Assembly (NCBI GenBank): GCA_035578155.1 | Contig: JAPWDM010000008.1 | Location: forward strand, 21,600,598-21,664,597 | DNA length: 64,000 bases | Source: Brachynemurus nebulosus | Taxonomy: Eukaryota > Arthropoda > Insecta > Neuroptera > Myrmeleontidae | Direction of reading: 5' to 3' | Shown here: in pieces, positions 1-11,715 of the stretch | Layout of the letters: each line of letters begins with the position of its first letter | Position numbering within the stretch: position 1 is the first letter of the stretch | Position numbers and translations under genes: made by a program | Notes under the pieces: model-generated | Database searches by the model: none | Seen by the model: the letters and a program-made list of their open reading frames with translations, nothing else | Told to the model about the DNA's origin: nothing

Positions 1-315
1 AATAGAGTTGGGACATGTGAGCATTTTTCATCAAATAGATGTCAAAATTAATTATCATATGATTGAGTACAAAGAATTAAAATTTTTTAATTTAATTAAT
101 CTTTCTAGGTTGAGTTGAAGTATTTTTTTAAATATTTAATTTATTTCCAATTTATTTTAGATGAATCTGATGAAAAATAGCGAACTATCGAAACTCATAT
201 CCCGACTCTAATTTTAACTCCCTGTACATCAACGCCATATGGTATATTAGTTACAGCGGGTCAGAAAACGACCCATTTTTTTATAATGGACTATATGTAG
301 AGTGGCAGGGACATG
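1..315 (-). mobile_element. hAT-type MITE, family A, copy 1 (cut by window edge)
   Basis: The right end reads AGTGGCAGGGACATG, matching the termini of the full copies at 23224-23653 and 43679-44099. The interior is the reverse complement of those copies, so this copy lies in the opposite orientation and continues off the left edge. No coding sequence is seen. The hAT assignment rests on the 8-bp target duplications visible at the other two copies. Confidence 0.85.
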
Positions 316-343
316 ACCCTGGTCAGAGAACAAAGACGTAGGT

Positions 344-665
344 CCATAGAACACTAGAAGCCAACTAACATAAAAAAAGTGAAATTCGCTTGGAGTCATT
401 TGTTAGTCAGTCACAGCTTAAGGCATTAGTCCGTCAGTAGTCGTCGAGTCAACACACCATTATATTAACAATACACCCATTGTTAGTTGAGCACGTTGAA
501 CAGCTCTCTCTGGTAATACATGTGATGTGAGTGTATGCGTGTATACACATACTACTACAAAAAACCAAACTAATACACTGCAAACAGTGTGTATGTACAC
601 AAACAGACTACGTCACAAACTCATTACAAGTGGAACAGAGGCAAAGCCAATCTAGTTTGTCCCCT
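344..665 (+). repeat. Unnamed interspersed repeat R1, copy 1
   Basis: Starts CCATAGAACACTAGAAGCC and ends TTTGTCCCCTT. A near-identical copy is at 49865-50189, a diverged copy at about 48859-49084, and inverted copies at about 51059-51200 (partial) and 52396-52722. It has no ORF and I see no clear terminal repeats or target duplication, so the superfamily is open. A larger element at 48367-52746 seems to be built around copies of it. Confidence 0.7.
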
Positions 666-902
666 TGCGTAGGCCTCAATTCACTGCCCTGGTATAGGGA
701 CCGAGCTTGACGACATTATTGCCACCTGGTGTCAGATTTAAAAAAGCATTTCGGGACTGACATAGATACTTATTATATTTTTTACAATAAGGTATCTTGT
801 CTATGACGTGGGTTTGAAAGTGTCAAATCAATTTGTATTTTTTGACATTTTTATCAATTAATATTTTATTAATATAATAATTAATATCTGCCTAATTTCA
901 TA

Positions 903-2516
903 ATGAAATATTGTTGCATCAAAGGTTGTTCCAATTATACTGGTCACCGTGGTCAAAGTAAGTGTAAACCTTGTGACTCAGTTGATGTTAAGTTTTATAC
1001 ATTTCCTGCTGAGAGTAAGTTTGTCACATGGAAGTGTGACAAACGAATAAAATGGATTAATGCAGTAAAAAATTATGTGTAAGTAAATTTTATTAATAAT
1101 TATAATAATAATAGTGTAGGTAGCTTAACATTCATTTATTAGAGTACATTATTTTGTAAAAGTCATCCAAATTACTAGTTTTTATATTTTAATCCAAATT
1201 ACAAGTTTTTACATTTTCATTACATTGTGATATTGGCGGAGAACAAAGGAATAGGTAGAGGGCAAATATTTGAAAGGTTTTCATCAGTAGCCGTCTTCTT
1301 AAAGAGGATTAGTCTACATTTATTACAAAAAGGAAACTCCAGGATCTTCACTGTCGCGGGGATCGAATCCACGCCTGTCTACTCAAATACCAGTCAATTA
1401 GCATGTTTGGCCACTTGACTGGTAAGTAAATTTAGTAAATATTTAGTAATTTAGTATATGTATACGTATTATCAATATATTTGCAAAGATAAGCGAATTT
1501 CAACACAACTCTTTTTTTAGTAAATGTCCTGATAATTGGGAGCCAAAACGAAATACTGTAATCTGCAGCGCTCATTTCATTGGTAATAAAAAATCTGAAC
1601 ACCCATTACATCCGGCTTATACACCATCAATTTTTCCTGGCAAAAAAAATTCATCAGAATTAGCAAAATTATTAGAATTTGAAAGGCAACAGAGTTGCGA
1701 ATTTCGTACAGCAGAAGTGGAAATAAACAATATGCTCAGTATAGCACCTAATAACCCTATAACAGCTAATCGTAGCATTAGCTGCCAAACAGATGACTAT
1801 TTTGAAGAATCTACAGATCTAAATTATTTTATGTGTAACTTAAACAACATAGATGGAATAAGACACGCAGAGGTGCAAGTTAATATTAATTTCAAGAAAA
1901 CTTTAAATAAAATTTGTGAGGCTAATATCAAAATTAATCAAAAAAGTGAAACGAAAGATGCAAGTTGTGATCCGCCTATTATTAATTCTGAAAATATGTT
2001 TTGTTCAGGTTTCCATGGACTAGAATCTATAAAAAATGAAGAACAATATAGTAGCATAATGGGTGTTTCAAGCAATGTCTATAAATTTCTTTTAAATTCC
2101 ATTCCAGATAGTAAAAAATTCACAGTTTCTAAAAAACAAGATTACTCATTACACTTATGAAATTAAAGACAGGACTCCGTTATTCAGCATTAAGCGTATT
2201 ATTCCAAATTCACCGTACTTATATAAGAAAAATATTTATAAATATTATATCGATGTTACGTATCTTATTAGAAAAATTTATTGTATGGCCGTCAAAGACA
2301 AGTGTAAAGGCTTCTATGCCAGAAATATTTAAACAAAATTTTCCAGATACCCGTATAATCATAGATTGTACTGAAATACATACGGAAACTCCTTCAAAAG
2401 TAAAAGATAAAGTACTAATGTTTTCAGAGTACAAAAATGGTTTTACAGTTAAATTTTTAGTTGGATGCACACCAGGCGCACAACTACTAATGCACTTCCC
2501 ATTGGGGAATATATAA
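903..2516 (+). pseudogene. THAP-domain DDE transposase of ISL2EU (frameshifted, 3' deleted)
   Basis: Exon 1 is 903-1078, with donor GTAAGT at 1079; exon 2 starts at 1521 after CTTTTTTTAG. Splicing joins phase-2 ends and restores a THAP zinc-binding domain: CCIKGC near the start, a Trp, then VICSAHF and the HPAYTPSIFP region. Exon 2 runs to 2160, where the frame ends. The next frame carries the helix-turn-helix part (LMKLKTGLRYSALSVLF) and the DDE core start (IIIDCTEI, SEYKNGFTVKFLVG). One extra A in the A6 run at 2131-2136 would join the frames. After GCTPGAQ the sequence switches to the antisense of the nuclease gene, so the rest of the DDE domain is missing. Confidence 0.8.
1335..1420 (-). 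repeat. Possible tRNA-derived SINE fragment
   Basis: On the minus strand, GATTCGATCCC (1369-1359) fits a pol III B box at 10 of 11 positions. TGGCCAAACATG (1413-1402) is an A-box-like sequence 44 bp upstream. The stretch lies in the intron of the ISL2EU transposase. It does not fold into a convincing full tRNA, so a SINE head or a decayed tRNA is the best guess, with low certainty. Confidence 0.25.
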
Positions 2517-4776
2517 ATAAGTGGCATGTAGGTATATTAGTCACATACATTTGAATTTGAATTTGTGTATATATAGGATGGTTCTTCTTTAAATGTAGCC
2601 CATTTTCATCCATTGTTAAATATTTAACATTAATTTTTAACGGATTAGTCTCTATAATTGGTTAATTTTTACACGTTATAGGACACTTAATTTCGATAAG
2701 ATGTTTTATCAAAAAATTTCCCCCATAAGTTGCTATGGCATCGGGGGAACAGCACAACCATGGTTGACCTAAACTAATTATGAGGCCTACTTTAAAAACT
2801 TCACAATTTAGATTAAATTTTGTCGAATATTCTTTGAGGGCTACCTCTTCCATTCTCTTACCATACATTATACCGGAAGTTGTAATTACTTTTGGATTTA
2901 ATAAATTATTCAAAACTTTTTCCACGTTAAATTTAAAACCTTTCATTCTATTTGCACTACTCGCTGTAATTCTTAATTGTCTTTCTTTAAACCACTCAGT
3001 ACTACAACTTTGCTTAATCGTTTTTAAACTAATGTTTACTGCAGAATCTATGCTACTACAAATTTTGTTATTATAAAATTCCTCTAAATGTTTTGCAATT
3101 TTGTTTTCTTTTGAATACTGAACACTTGTAAACTGGGACAATAAAATTTCATTTGTTATTTGCTTGCACTTTTTTTCCAATTTCAATTTTTCTTTTGAAT
3201 ATTTTAAATTCACTAATGCCTCTGCAGCCATAATTTTATTTTTATTTTCTTCTTCTAATTGTAAAATTCTAAAAAGTGGCGTGTAACTTAATGATTCCCC
3301 TAGAATGGTTGTTGTTATATCTATTGGTTTCACATTAGTGCTATGTTCATGTTTTGTTTCTTTTGGAAATAAAGATGCCATTCTTGCACCTTTATCATAC
3401 CCTAATAATTTTTTATGCGAGGGTTTGCCCCATTCTTTGGCATTGCTTGTTTTAGATACTGCACTATCCGGTGAATTCACATAATGTACTACTGCGCATA
3501 TGTGTTTACATTTTCCGGATAAACCGGCTTTACATATACATTTACTATTTTTTATATTTCTTTCACAATCAAGCTGAAACATGACAAAATGATAACGTAT
3601 ACTAATTATAATTACTTTTAATACTTTAAATTACGTACTAGGGACGTGACAAATATCCACATCCTTAACTGAGAATTGACTTCATTAACATCGAAATCCC
3701 TATGCTTATTCTGATCCGCTCTAATTTGTAAATATTATGATCTCAGTACACAACCTAATATTTCTATGAGTGTATGTATGCGGTTATTTTAAGCGCATTA
3801 ATTGAATTTCAAAGTAATATAAAAGTTTTTTGGAAAGTAAACTTCATTACGGACCTCATTTCAATTATAAAGAAAGAACATACATATAATTTTGTTGACT
3901 GAATTTCATTAATTACATTGCGTATGTATATTTTCCTACACCTTTGTCATAACTAGAGATGCGTCTACTAAGATTTTACCGACTAGTCGATCCGCGATTG
4001 ACAAATTTACGTCTATCCATCAATTTTAAAATGCAACAACACGTAAAAAATGTCTCAGGTGCTATTCCTACATCACTAACTATACTTAAATTCGCTTTTC
4101 AGGTTTAATCAGTGATACGAATTTGTAATTAAGTCTTAAGTTTTGAAGCTTAAAATGCCTTTTTTAAATCATTCATCTACATACGTAAACATTCTGTACT
4201 TTCGAAATGTACTGAAATCATTGCATTTTTAAGAATTCGTCTATTATTCATGAACTATAAATTTGCCAGTTAATCAGTATATCATGTCTAGTTTAGCTAA
4301 TTAAATTGTAACTCAAGTTAAGTATATAATATTTACCAGATTATTTTTTAAATGTTATTAATTCACTGACACATTAACAAAATTTAAAATATACTCATCT
4401 TGGCAAGCCCTCATCTTTTCCGCAACCACATATCCTTATGCTTTAACATTATTATCCTCATTTGTATCGTCAAACATATACACTTTTATATTCTAAATTT
4501 CTCATTGTCAATTGCTAAATAACATTTTTAAACGTTGCTTCATTAATATAAAATACATACCGTTATTTCCACTTTATAAATATTTGAAACTGACGTTTGC
4601 GCAACTACTTCACCGGTAATTATCGTAATTATACTCAACTCAGACGCCACCTTTTGAATTTCTTTTACATTAATAACGTGACCAGACTCAAAAAGTTTTT
4701 GTCCTTTTACATCGTTTTGGCCACGTTTAATATTGTTTTTTATGGGCTGAAATCCATAATAAATTATTTTATCCAT
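2485..4776 (-). pseudogene. SWIM/YqaJ-type nuclease of ISL2EU (one nonsense codon, 3' deleted)
   Basis: Exon 4561-4776 starts at ATG (MDKIIYYGF...) and ends in donor GTATGT. Exon 2 begins at 3573 after TTTCAG, and the join reads SNIYKVEIT-LDCERN. Next comes a SWIM zinc site (CICKAGLSGKCKH), then a lysine-rich coiled region, then a YqaJ exonuclease domain: WFKERQLRITASSANR, the metal-binding SPDAIA, and the catalytic IEIKCP. A TAA at 2662-2664 interrupts. The same frame continues beyond it with recognisable YqaJ sequence (MDENGLHLKKNH, then TQIQIQMYVT, then CHLFIYSPMG) up to the deletion junction near 2485. YqaJ nucleases process DNA ends; here the protein is presumably a transposition accessory. 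The intron of 987 bp holds no feature I recognise. Confidence 0.78.
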
Positions 4777-4985
4777 TTTTTTTTTCAGAATGAAAACGTT
4801 TCAGTTTCTTTCAATTTTTTAATTGACAAGCAAAAAAAAAAATACAAATTAAGTAACACCATAGTAACACTCATTTGTATTTCCCTCATTTCTCATTCAC
4901 CATTTTTAGTTTTCATTTTTAGACACATAAAGGCGCCACTATCGGTGCCAGTGCTGCCGTCTATAGTTCAGGCTCGGTCCCTATA

Positions 4986-5170
4986 CAATACATATAAATT
5001 CTTTATACAGATGTATATGATCTTTATAGATAGGGAGATTAGACAAGGAGTTCAAACTCAATGTATTCAAAAAAGTGTCTAAATCAAAGATGGCACTCGT
5101 GTTCACCGTGTACGAAAAGCGGTAATTTAAAAGAGAGATAATAATTTCAAATTATAAAACAAGTTATTTA
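4986..5170 (+). repeat. Short interspersed repeat R2 fragment
   Basis: The segment around 5035-5123 (AGACAAGGAGTTCAAACTC ... GATGGCACTCGTGTTC) recurs at 25170-25257, and inverted near 30640-30725 and 52920-53015. In several of those places a pogo-type MITE is inserted next to it. No ORF. Confidence 0.6.
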
Positions 5171-6030
5171 TTTGGTGTATAACTTAATTTTTACAGATTT
5201 TTTCTTCGAGCTAAAAAAATTATATTTTAAATAAAAATATTTCCGCGGCCTTTTGTGGTTTTGAAAGAATCAAACTAAAGGTTTCAGAACACCGAACGAC
5301 AGGTTCACGTGAAGTACGTAACCTCTCAGAATAGTAGAGTTTACAATGACAACTAATGAAGAGCATATTTGACACTGTATTTTATACGAATTCCAACAAG
5401 GAAAAAATGCTGCTAAAGCTTAGAAATCAATTTGTAGTGTCCTGGGTGACGGAATTGTGTCTTATGAAACGTGTAATTATTGGTTGAAAAGTGGTAACTT
5501 CCACCTTGTATATATGGTAGGACATGAAGGGTGTTCTGTATTACGGACTGCTGTAAAGTGGTCTGACGGTGACGGCGGCACGCTACAGCCAACAATTGAA
5601 TAAACTGAGCGAAGAACTTGATCAGAAAAGCCCGTTTACTAGGCAAGGATGCAGGAAAATCATACTGCTGCATGACAACGTTCGACCTCACGTGCTTCTG
5701 TGACTTAGAAGAGCATCTTAAACTTGGGATGGGAGGTTTTCCCGCATGCGGCATATTCACCTGAGTTGGCCCCATCCGACTACCATTTGTTTCAATAAAT
5801 GCAGCACGCTTTAGTGAATGTACAGTTGAAAACACTGGACGATGTGCGTAAATTAATGGATTATTTTATCGCATCGAAACCTGCAAGTTTCTTTCGCCAC
5901 GGCATTCGTATGTTATCTCAGATGGCGCAAGGTTATAGAAAAAAATGAACAATATTTTCAAGATTAAGTTTGTTGTTGTTTAATATTTTATATTAAATAA
6001 ATTTGTTGAAAAATCAAGTTATACACCTAA
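5171..6030 (+). mobile_element. mariner-like element with internal deletion
   Basis: Terminal inverted repeats are TTTGGTGTATAACTTAA at the left and the complement of TTAGGTGTATAACTTGA at the right, each flanked by TA, the Tc1/mariner target. At 860 bp it is shorter than the usual 1.3 kb, in line with an internal deletion. Confidence 0.85.
5330..5948 (+). pseudogene. mariner transposase remnant
   Basis: Pieces of mariner transposase can be read in shifting + frames. An N-terminal helix-turn-helix part reads HCILYEFQQGKNAAKA and YETCNYWLKSGNF. C-terminal catalytic parts read ILLHDNVRPHV (second Asp) and FPHAAYSPDLAPSDYHLF (third Asp). The final stretch ends RKK-stop at 5948. Several stops and frame changes, plus loss of the middle including the first catalytic Asp, make it inactive. 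Confidence 0.8.
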
Positions 6031-6574
6031 TAGGTTGTTTAAATATAAATAAGGGAAATAAATTAAGTACATAATAATAATTTGCTTTATTATAAATGTA
6101 TCATTAAATAATAATTAAATTGACAAAAAATTTTGACAGTGAAAATCGTTATTTTCAATCACCTAAATCGTAAGTTGGCTGTTACATAGCGTATATCTTA
6201 GTATTCTGTCTGTTAGTTACTATAGTTACAAGAAAATAACAGATAAAAAAGTTTACTTACCTTCCTAGGTAGGCAAGTAAAGTAGTTACCGTTTTCTCAA
6301 TTAATACCATGAATATTATCTAAATTGGAATCAGGGTTGTAAAAAATTGTATTAAAACAAATAACTGAAAATATTTAATTTGTACATGTACATTTTTATT
6401 AACTTTTGAATATTGTACAGTTTAAAAGAAATTTTTAATAAAAATTTAAATATAATAAGAGAGGTAATTATTTTATTTCTATTATCCATTGATAACAATG
6501 TTTAATGTAAATTAATAATAATCTAATATATACAAACTTTGTTTATAAAAAATTATTGTTATATTTTTCATTAC
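6031..6574. other. A+T-rich flank of P-like gene, possible extra 3' exon
   Basis: No clear gene. On the minus strand an acceptor-like AATTTAG near 6330 is followed by a short open stretch ending at a GTAAGT donor near 6258. It could be a further exon of the P-like transposase, but I recognise no family motif in it. The left end of the P-like element must lie here or be lost. Confidence 0.3.
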
Positions 6575-9500
6575 CTGTTTTTGTTCACAAGTATCCTTAA
6601 AGTATAAGGCATTGTTAGTATCGTGTGAAGTCATTGCTTGAATTCCCTCATCAATTATTTTAATAAATTTTTCAGTCGGTTCTGAGCCTTCAAATTTTTC
6701 ATTGCCATTTTCTCTCAGAACCGTCATTGCGCAACGTACTTCTCGTGAATATAACTATTGATATCAAAATTTATTTAACGTAATTTAAGAACTGTAATAC
6801 TTAATTTTAAATCTATACCTGATAAGCTAATGGAACGGACATTTTTTGATATAGCTTAGGATTTAAATGAGCTGGCGTGAGTTTATAACCCATCGCCAAA
6901 TTTGGTTTTTCTACTTGCTCTACCAGCAAGAGATTTTCCCAGTACTTCTTTTTAACTATTCCTACAGGTGTCTATAATAAAATAAAGCTTGTTAGATTAT
7001 CGGTATATTAATTATCTTTTATGAAAAAGCTCATGACAAAAAATATCAAAAATTTTTTTAAAGAAATACCTCAAATTCATGCAATTCAACCAATCCATTC
7101 CTAAAACATTTTACTAAATGCGGAAAGTCTGATATTACCCATAATCGTCGGTTAGAGTCACATGGATGCTCACAACTGATATTATTGGGGTCAACTCCCA
7201 ATTTGGTCCAAACGCCTCTATTCCATTGAGCAGCATCAGTAACTATCGAATTCACATGAAAACCAGCATTTTCGACAAGGATAATACACTCCAAGAATAA
7301 CTTATGAAGCACTTCACTTGTTACTGAATTTTTGGTGATGAAACAACCTAAAGGTTGAGCGGAATTACCCCGATAAGGTACAAACATAAAGACAAGAGCA
7401 TGGTCTCCAGCAACGTCAGTATCAGAATCAGATGTATATTTTCCAAGGTTAACAAAACCAGTGTACTCAGCAATATTTTTGTTGAACTCTATATTTTCCA
7501 TCAGCTTCACTTCATCAGCTGATATCTGACCTATTCTATCTTCTGGTGCCATTGATAATCCTTTTTTTTCATAACTTCAAATGTCTCAGGAAGAAATTCA
7601 AAAATCGAGGAACTTATTTTTTTAATATATTTTGACAACGTTTCAATTGTTGGTAAAGGAATTATATTCCTTGCTCGAATCATATTGTATGTACAAGTGC
7701 TCTTCATACGTATCAGTAGACATTCGTAAATCCACTCGACTTCATATCTTTTGCCAGTTGGACCTTTTCTGGTAGAATTTTCAAAACACATTCTGACCAT
7801 TATTTGTTGCTGTTTTGGCAGAAGTGAAATTTTCTTATTGAACTGGCCTTCAAAAATTGTATTAATTTTTCGTTGAATGGAACGTCGTCTTAATGATAAT
7901 AATCGCAACTGAAAAAATTAAAGAAAATCAGATTATTCCTAAAATATCGAGAGCAATCAAAAGTTTAATCTTTTAATCAGTAAAAAATATAGCAATTCTT
8001 AGTATTGTTAAGTGTAATATGTATTTAATATATTCTGGTTGGATTTTTTTGTTGCTTTTTAATAATTTAATTGAAATTTAATTTTACATGAGAATAAAAA
8101 ATAAACAATAGTAATTGATTCTATTTAAATGAAAAAATTATGTAAAAAATTGATTAGACCTGCTGCTGTATCCGTTTCCATTTTTTACGAAATTCTAAAT
8201 TTGTTGCAATTTTAGTTTTTGTATTACGTTTTCCATTTTTGTCTGCTCTTAGTAATTTTAAACGGAGTTTTCGGCATTCAGGGCATCTCGGATAAACTTG
8301 ACGACGTATATAATTTTCAGTTACATCAGCATGACATTTTAATGAAAAACTAATTTGGAAAAATTGAATTATTTGTTTATAAAATATTTTTACTTTTTAG
8401 CTATATTAGTAATGTAGTATAAAAGAACATGTAAACAATTTAAATAGAAGGAATACCTTTTCTTATCAAACCCTGTTCCACTACATAACTTCATTTCTTC
8501 TACAAACTTGAAACAATTAATTATATCGTTCATAGTATTTATTTGAACGTTTATTTTTTTTTAACGTGTTCTACAAATGTAACCTATAATAATAAATAAA
8601 ACTTGATTGTATTAATAGTTTCAACTCATTCAAGAGTGATTACGTAGTTTCTTTTTTCTATCAAGCAGTGAAATTATATTTTATTTTTACCAATACAGAT
8701 CGATCGTCATTTATTACTAATCGTACTCTTTCTTTTAATTTAATACGATCAAACTGAATAGCTGTTAATTGATTAACTCCAGGAAAAAAGCTCCAACCAA
8801 CTGGAAAAAATTTATTCAATTCAATAATAATCCTCAAGATTTCTGCATCATCGTCAAGATTTATCTAGAATAATGAAATTTCTGTTAGGTCTATCACAAA
8901 AGTACATAAGATAATGTTTAAAAAAATTATACTTACTTGACAGTTACAATTTATATCTTCTGAATATTTTACTCGCTTGAGTGTAACATTTTCTTCAGGA
9001 TAAGTTTTTCGTTTCATAAGTAATCTAGATTGAAATACATTACTGTACAATTGCTCATGATTTTTATTAAATGAATATGATTCTTCTTGGTTTTCTGTCC
9101 TCATATCATCTTTATCAAATTGCTCGTTCTGTTGCTGCTGCTGGTTTTGCTCATATTTTTCTTGTAATTTAGTCGTCTCATGTAAAACATGACAATCATT
9201 TATTATTGGAGATTGTACTTGATTAACAATCACTGGGACAGAATTCAGTGCTCGTTTTCTTTGCCCTTTTTCAAATTTATGTACCTCTCCATTACGTAAC
9301 TTGGTGATATAAAAACGCGGAATGTCATTTTCTTGGAAATGCAATTCACAAACAAACTGGCGATCATTTAATTCTGTTGACAAAGACTCTATCCATTGCT
9401 GGCGCTGTGTTGTAGACTATTATAAAAAAAAAATAAAAATAAATAAAAGATAACAGAACTTTTTATTAATTGTTTTAATTTAGTTTAAACACTATTTTTA

Positions 9501-9853
9501 AATGTAACACTTATAATGACTCAGGATAATTAAAATTGGAACCAAATAATCAAGACTGTCACTTTTTTCTTTTCTTAAAAACTGAAGAATTTTAGCACTG
9601 ACATTTAACTTCATAAATGAATGTTTTCAAATTAAATATTACTTAAAACAGTTTTATTGTTATATCATAAGGAACAAATTGCAATATGTATTAATAAAAT
9701 TTATTTAGTTTACTTGACTTTCCGTTAAATATATTATTAACTTACTTGAGGGACTTTAAAAAATGAAGGATTTTTCAAATTTAATTGCTTGCGTCGCTTT
9801 TTATCAGCCGCACTGCCACTAACACAATTTTTAACAGCACACACCCTGCCCAT
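6575..9853 (-). CDS. P-element-like transposase with N-terminal THAP domain (8 exons, nearly complete)
   Basis: I can trace eight exons on the minus strand: 9853-9746, 9416-8937, 8864-8691, 8583-8457, 8349-8160, 7908-7070, 6971-6819 and 6754-6575. All have GT/AG borders and compatible phases. Exons 1-2 form a THAP DNA-binding domain (CAVKNC, FFKVP, W, CELHF), followed by a Gln-rich linker. Later exons carry the transposase core: QISADEV (first Asp region), a GTPase-like and RNase H region with VTDAAQWNR, and SDFPHLVKCFRNGL. Exon 7 (KPNLAMGYKLTPAHL) and exon 8 follow the P-transposase order. The reconstructed length is about 750 residues, and the extreme C-terminus is not found. Two frame breaks remain, at A9 (8554-8562) and A8 (7562-7569); each is cured by one extra A, so they may be consensus errors. 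P transposases cut and paste DNA using GTP as cofactor. Confidence 0.82.
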
Positions 9854-9989
9854 TTTTATATTATTGATAAAATTAAGCTTTCTTCTTTATTTAAAAATAC
9901 AATTTTATAAGAATTTTGAAATCGCCTCTCAAAAACGTCAAAAACTGTGTGTTACGCTCACTTGGTACGCTTGATACTTCATGTTTATT

Positions 9990-10195
9990 TACATTCTGTC
10001 TATCTTATTATAATTCGCTATATTCACATCAATACACGCGCATTATGAACGCCGCGAGTGGTAAAAAAAGAAAGCCCTTATATTTACCATTTTCCGGACC
10101 AATAGTGTCAATTCCTCTCATATAAGTTTAATGTCCTTCTTTAGTGTCCCTGTTTATAGAGATGGAATACGTATAATATTATCTTTGGTCTAACC
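9990..10195 (+). promoter_or_regulatory. Conserved upstream block of zinc-finger genes 1-3
   Basis: The sequence around GAGTGGTAAAAAAAGAAA, followed by a TTTACCATTTTCC stretch and CTCATATAAG, recurs upstream of gene 2 (14540-14640) and gene 3 (25680-25815) in the same orientation, and upstream of gene 4 in inverted orientation (30110-30215). It may be the distal promoter or simply duplicated flank. It also places the right end of the P-like element between 9854 and about 9990. Confidence 0.5.
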
Positions 10196-10652
10196 CAGGG
10201 GTGGCCAACCCAAATGATCTTGTGGGCCACTTTGGAAGCGCATCATAACTTCGCGGACCGCATATAAAATTATATGTTCCCATATATAATTATGTACTTT
10301 TTTAATACAGTAGCCACTATGAAACTCTGCACTACCAAAGTGTTACAACCAATATTACTTTTACCACTCTGGTCTCTGGCGTGACAAACACAATCAAACG
10401 CTGCATGTAAATACACGCAGAATGTTTGTTTTGTTATTGATGTAGTACAGGTACATAGCAGTAAACTAGTTACTGGCGTCTAGATATTTTTTTTTATCTC
10501 ACTATGAAACTGTGATTTTAGTCCCGTGCTGTAACACTTTCATAGTGCCGACTGTATATTGATTTTCACTACCTTGATCATTATAAAATGAATATATTTT
10601 ATGTGTGATGAATCTCGCGGGCCACATGCGGTCCGCGGGTTGGCCACCCCTG
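10196..10652. mobile_element. hAT-type MITE (CAGGGGTGGCCAACC ends)
   Basis: Starts CAGGGGTGGCCAACC and ends with its inverted repeat GGTTGGCCACCCCTG. The flanks are TCTAACC on the left and, two bases beyond the end, TCTAACC on the right, consistent with a slightly altered 8-bp duplication. Compared with the region before gene 2, the insertion splits a conserved upstream sequence. Non-coding. Confidence 0.8.
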
Positions 10653-10725
10653 AACTCTAACCTAAAGTTCAGAATTGTCAAAACTACAATATTTTAAGCA
10701 ATTTTTTATAAGAAAATAAAATAAA

Positions 10726-11715
10726 ATGGAAAATAAAGCGTCTACGTCAATGGTTCAATCATTTAGTGTTAAAATAAAGGAAGAAGAAAATTTATACGAT
10801 TTAAATAATCCAGTTTTAAACAAAATAAAAATAGAATTATCCGATTGTTCGTATGAAAACGAAATAAAATTGGAATTGGAAAATGACGGTTATGAAAATA
10901 TTAAATTAGAAAATAATGGAAACTATATGTTAGAAGAAAATAATGTTTTATTTGACGAAAGTCGAGAAAATTGTTCTTATGAAGATTTTCTTGACTTACA
11001 AATATCTACCACAGACATTGTAACTGAGCAAGGTAGTTCAGAGACTTCTTCTAGGGCAGGCATTTTGAAAGTACATAAAAGAACACACACAGGAGAAAAC
11101 CCGTACATATGTAATACATGTTGTAAAACATTTCGTCAGAATAGTGATTTACAAAGACATGAAAGAACACATACAGGAGAAAGACCATACGTATGTAATG
11201 TATGTTTTAAAACATTTTCTGATAATGGTAGCTTACATAGACATGAAAGAACGCATACCGGAGAAAAACCGTACAAATGTAATATATGTTTTAAAGCATT
11301 TCGTCAGAGTAGTGATTTACACAGACATGAAAGAACGCATACCGGGGAAAAACCGTACAAATGTAATATATGTAGTAGAACATTTTCCCAGTCACGGGGT
11401 TTGAGAGTACATAAAAGAACACATACCGGAGAAAAACCGTACAAATGTAATGTATGTTTTAAAAGATTTTTGGATTCATCTGGTTTACGGGAACATAAAA
11501 GACTACATACCGGAGAAAAACTATACAAATGTAACCAATGTAGTAAAACATTTACTACGTCAGCGAATTTGAAGGGACATAAACGAACACACACAGCAGA
11601 ACAACCGTACAAATGTGATATGTGTTTTAAAACTTTTTCGCACTCTAACAGTTTGAGAAGTCATCAAAAAATTCACATTTGCGAAAATCCATTCAAATTT
11701 GATGATATGTTTTAA
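10726..11715 (+). CDS. C2H2 zinc-finger protein, array copy 1 (7 fingers plus a half finger)
   Basis: 329 residues, single exon, start chosen at the MENKAST sequence conserved in all seven copies (AAAATGGAA context). The acidic N-terminal 110 residues carry four psi-K-x-E motifs (IKEE, IKIE, IKLE, IKLE), the form of SUMO acceptor sites. No ZAD, BTB or KRAB domain is seen. From about residue 115 there is a half finger (RAGILKVHKRTH) that has lost its cysteine pair, then seven intact C-x2-C-x12-H-x3-H fingers joined by TGEKPY-type linkers. It ends in the family tail [11 protein letters not shown]. Expected to bind DNA in the nucleus; the target is unknown. Fingers 2-3 (SDNGSLHRH, RQSSDLHRH) are shared with copy 4, suggesting a common block. 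Confidence 0.93.
   Translation: MENKASTSMVQSFSVKIKEEENLYDLNNPVLNKIKIELSDCSYENEIKLELENDGYENIKLENNGNYMLEENNVLFDESRENCSYEDFLDLQISTTDIVTEQGSSETSSRAGILKVHKRTHTGENPYICNTCCKTFRQNSDLQRHERTHTGERPYVCNVCFKTFSDNGSLHRHERTHTGEKPYKCNICFKAFRQSSDLHRHERTHTGEKPYKCNICSRTFSQSRGLRVHKRTHTGEKPYKCNVCFKRFLDSSGLREHKRLHTGEKLYKCNQCSKTFTTSANLKGHKRTHTAEQPYKCDMCFKTFSHSNSLRSHQKIHICENPFKFDDMF

Larger units (their letters stand above)
692..4985 (+). mobile_element. ISL2EU-type DNA transposon (internally deleted)
   Basis: Imperfect terminal inverted repeats bound the element: GTATAGGGACCGAGC at the left and its reverse complement near 4966-4985. Between them lie two convergent genes: a spliced THAP-domain DDE transposase on + (903-2516) and a SWIM/YqaJ-type nuclease on - (about 2485-4776). 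That pairing is the hallmark of the ISL2EU/IS4EU superfamily. Both reading frames run into each other near 2485, and both lack their expected C-termini, so an internal deletion has fused the two 3' halves. The copy is probably not autonomous. Confidence 0.85.

Noticed and set aside
167..210. CTGATGA ... CGAAAC in the MITE at the window start, resembling a hammerhead core
   Set aside because: Stem II would be separated from the core by three unpaired bases, no closing stem III and GUH triplet can be drawn, and the other two MITE copies do not keep CTGATGA or GAAAC.
1227..1418. 63-codon ORF
   Set aside because: Inside the intron of the ISL2EU transposase and overlapping the possible SINE fragment.
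11304..11612. Antisense ORFs rich in [14 protein letters not shown] in every zinc-finger gene
   Set aside because: They are the reverse complement of the repeated TGEKPYKC linker codons; length follows the finger array, not selection.
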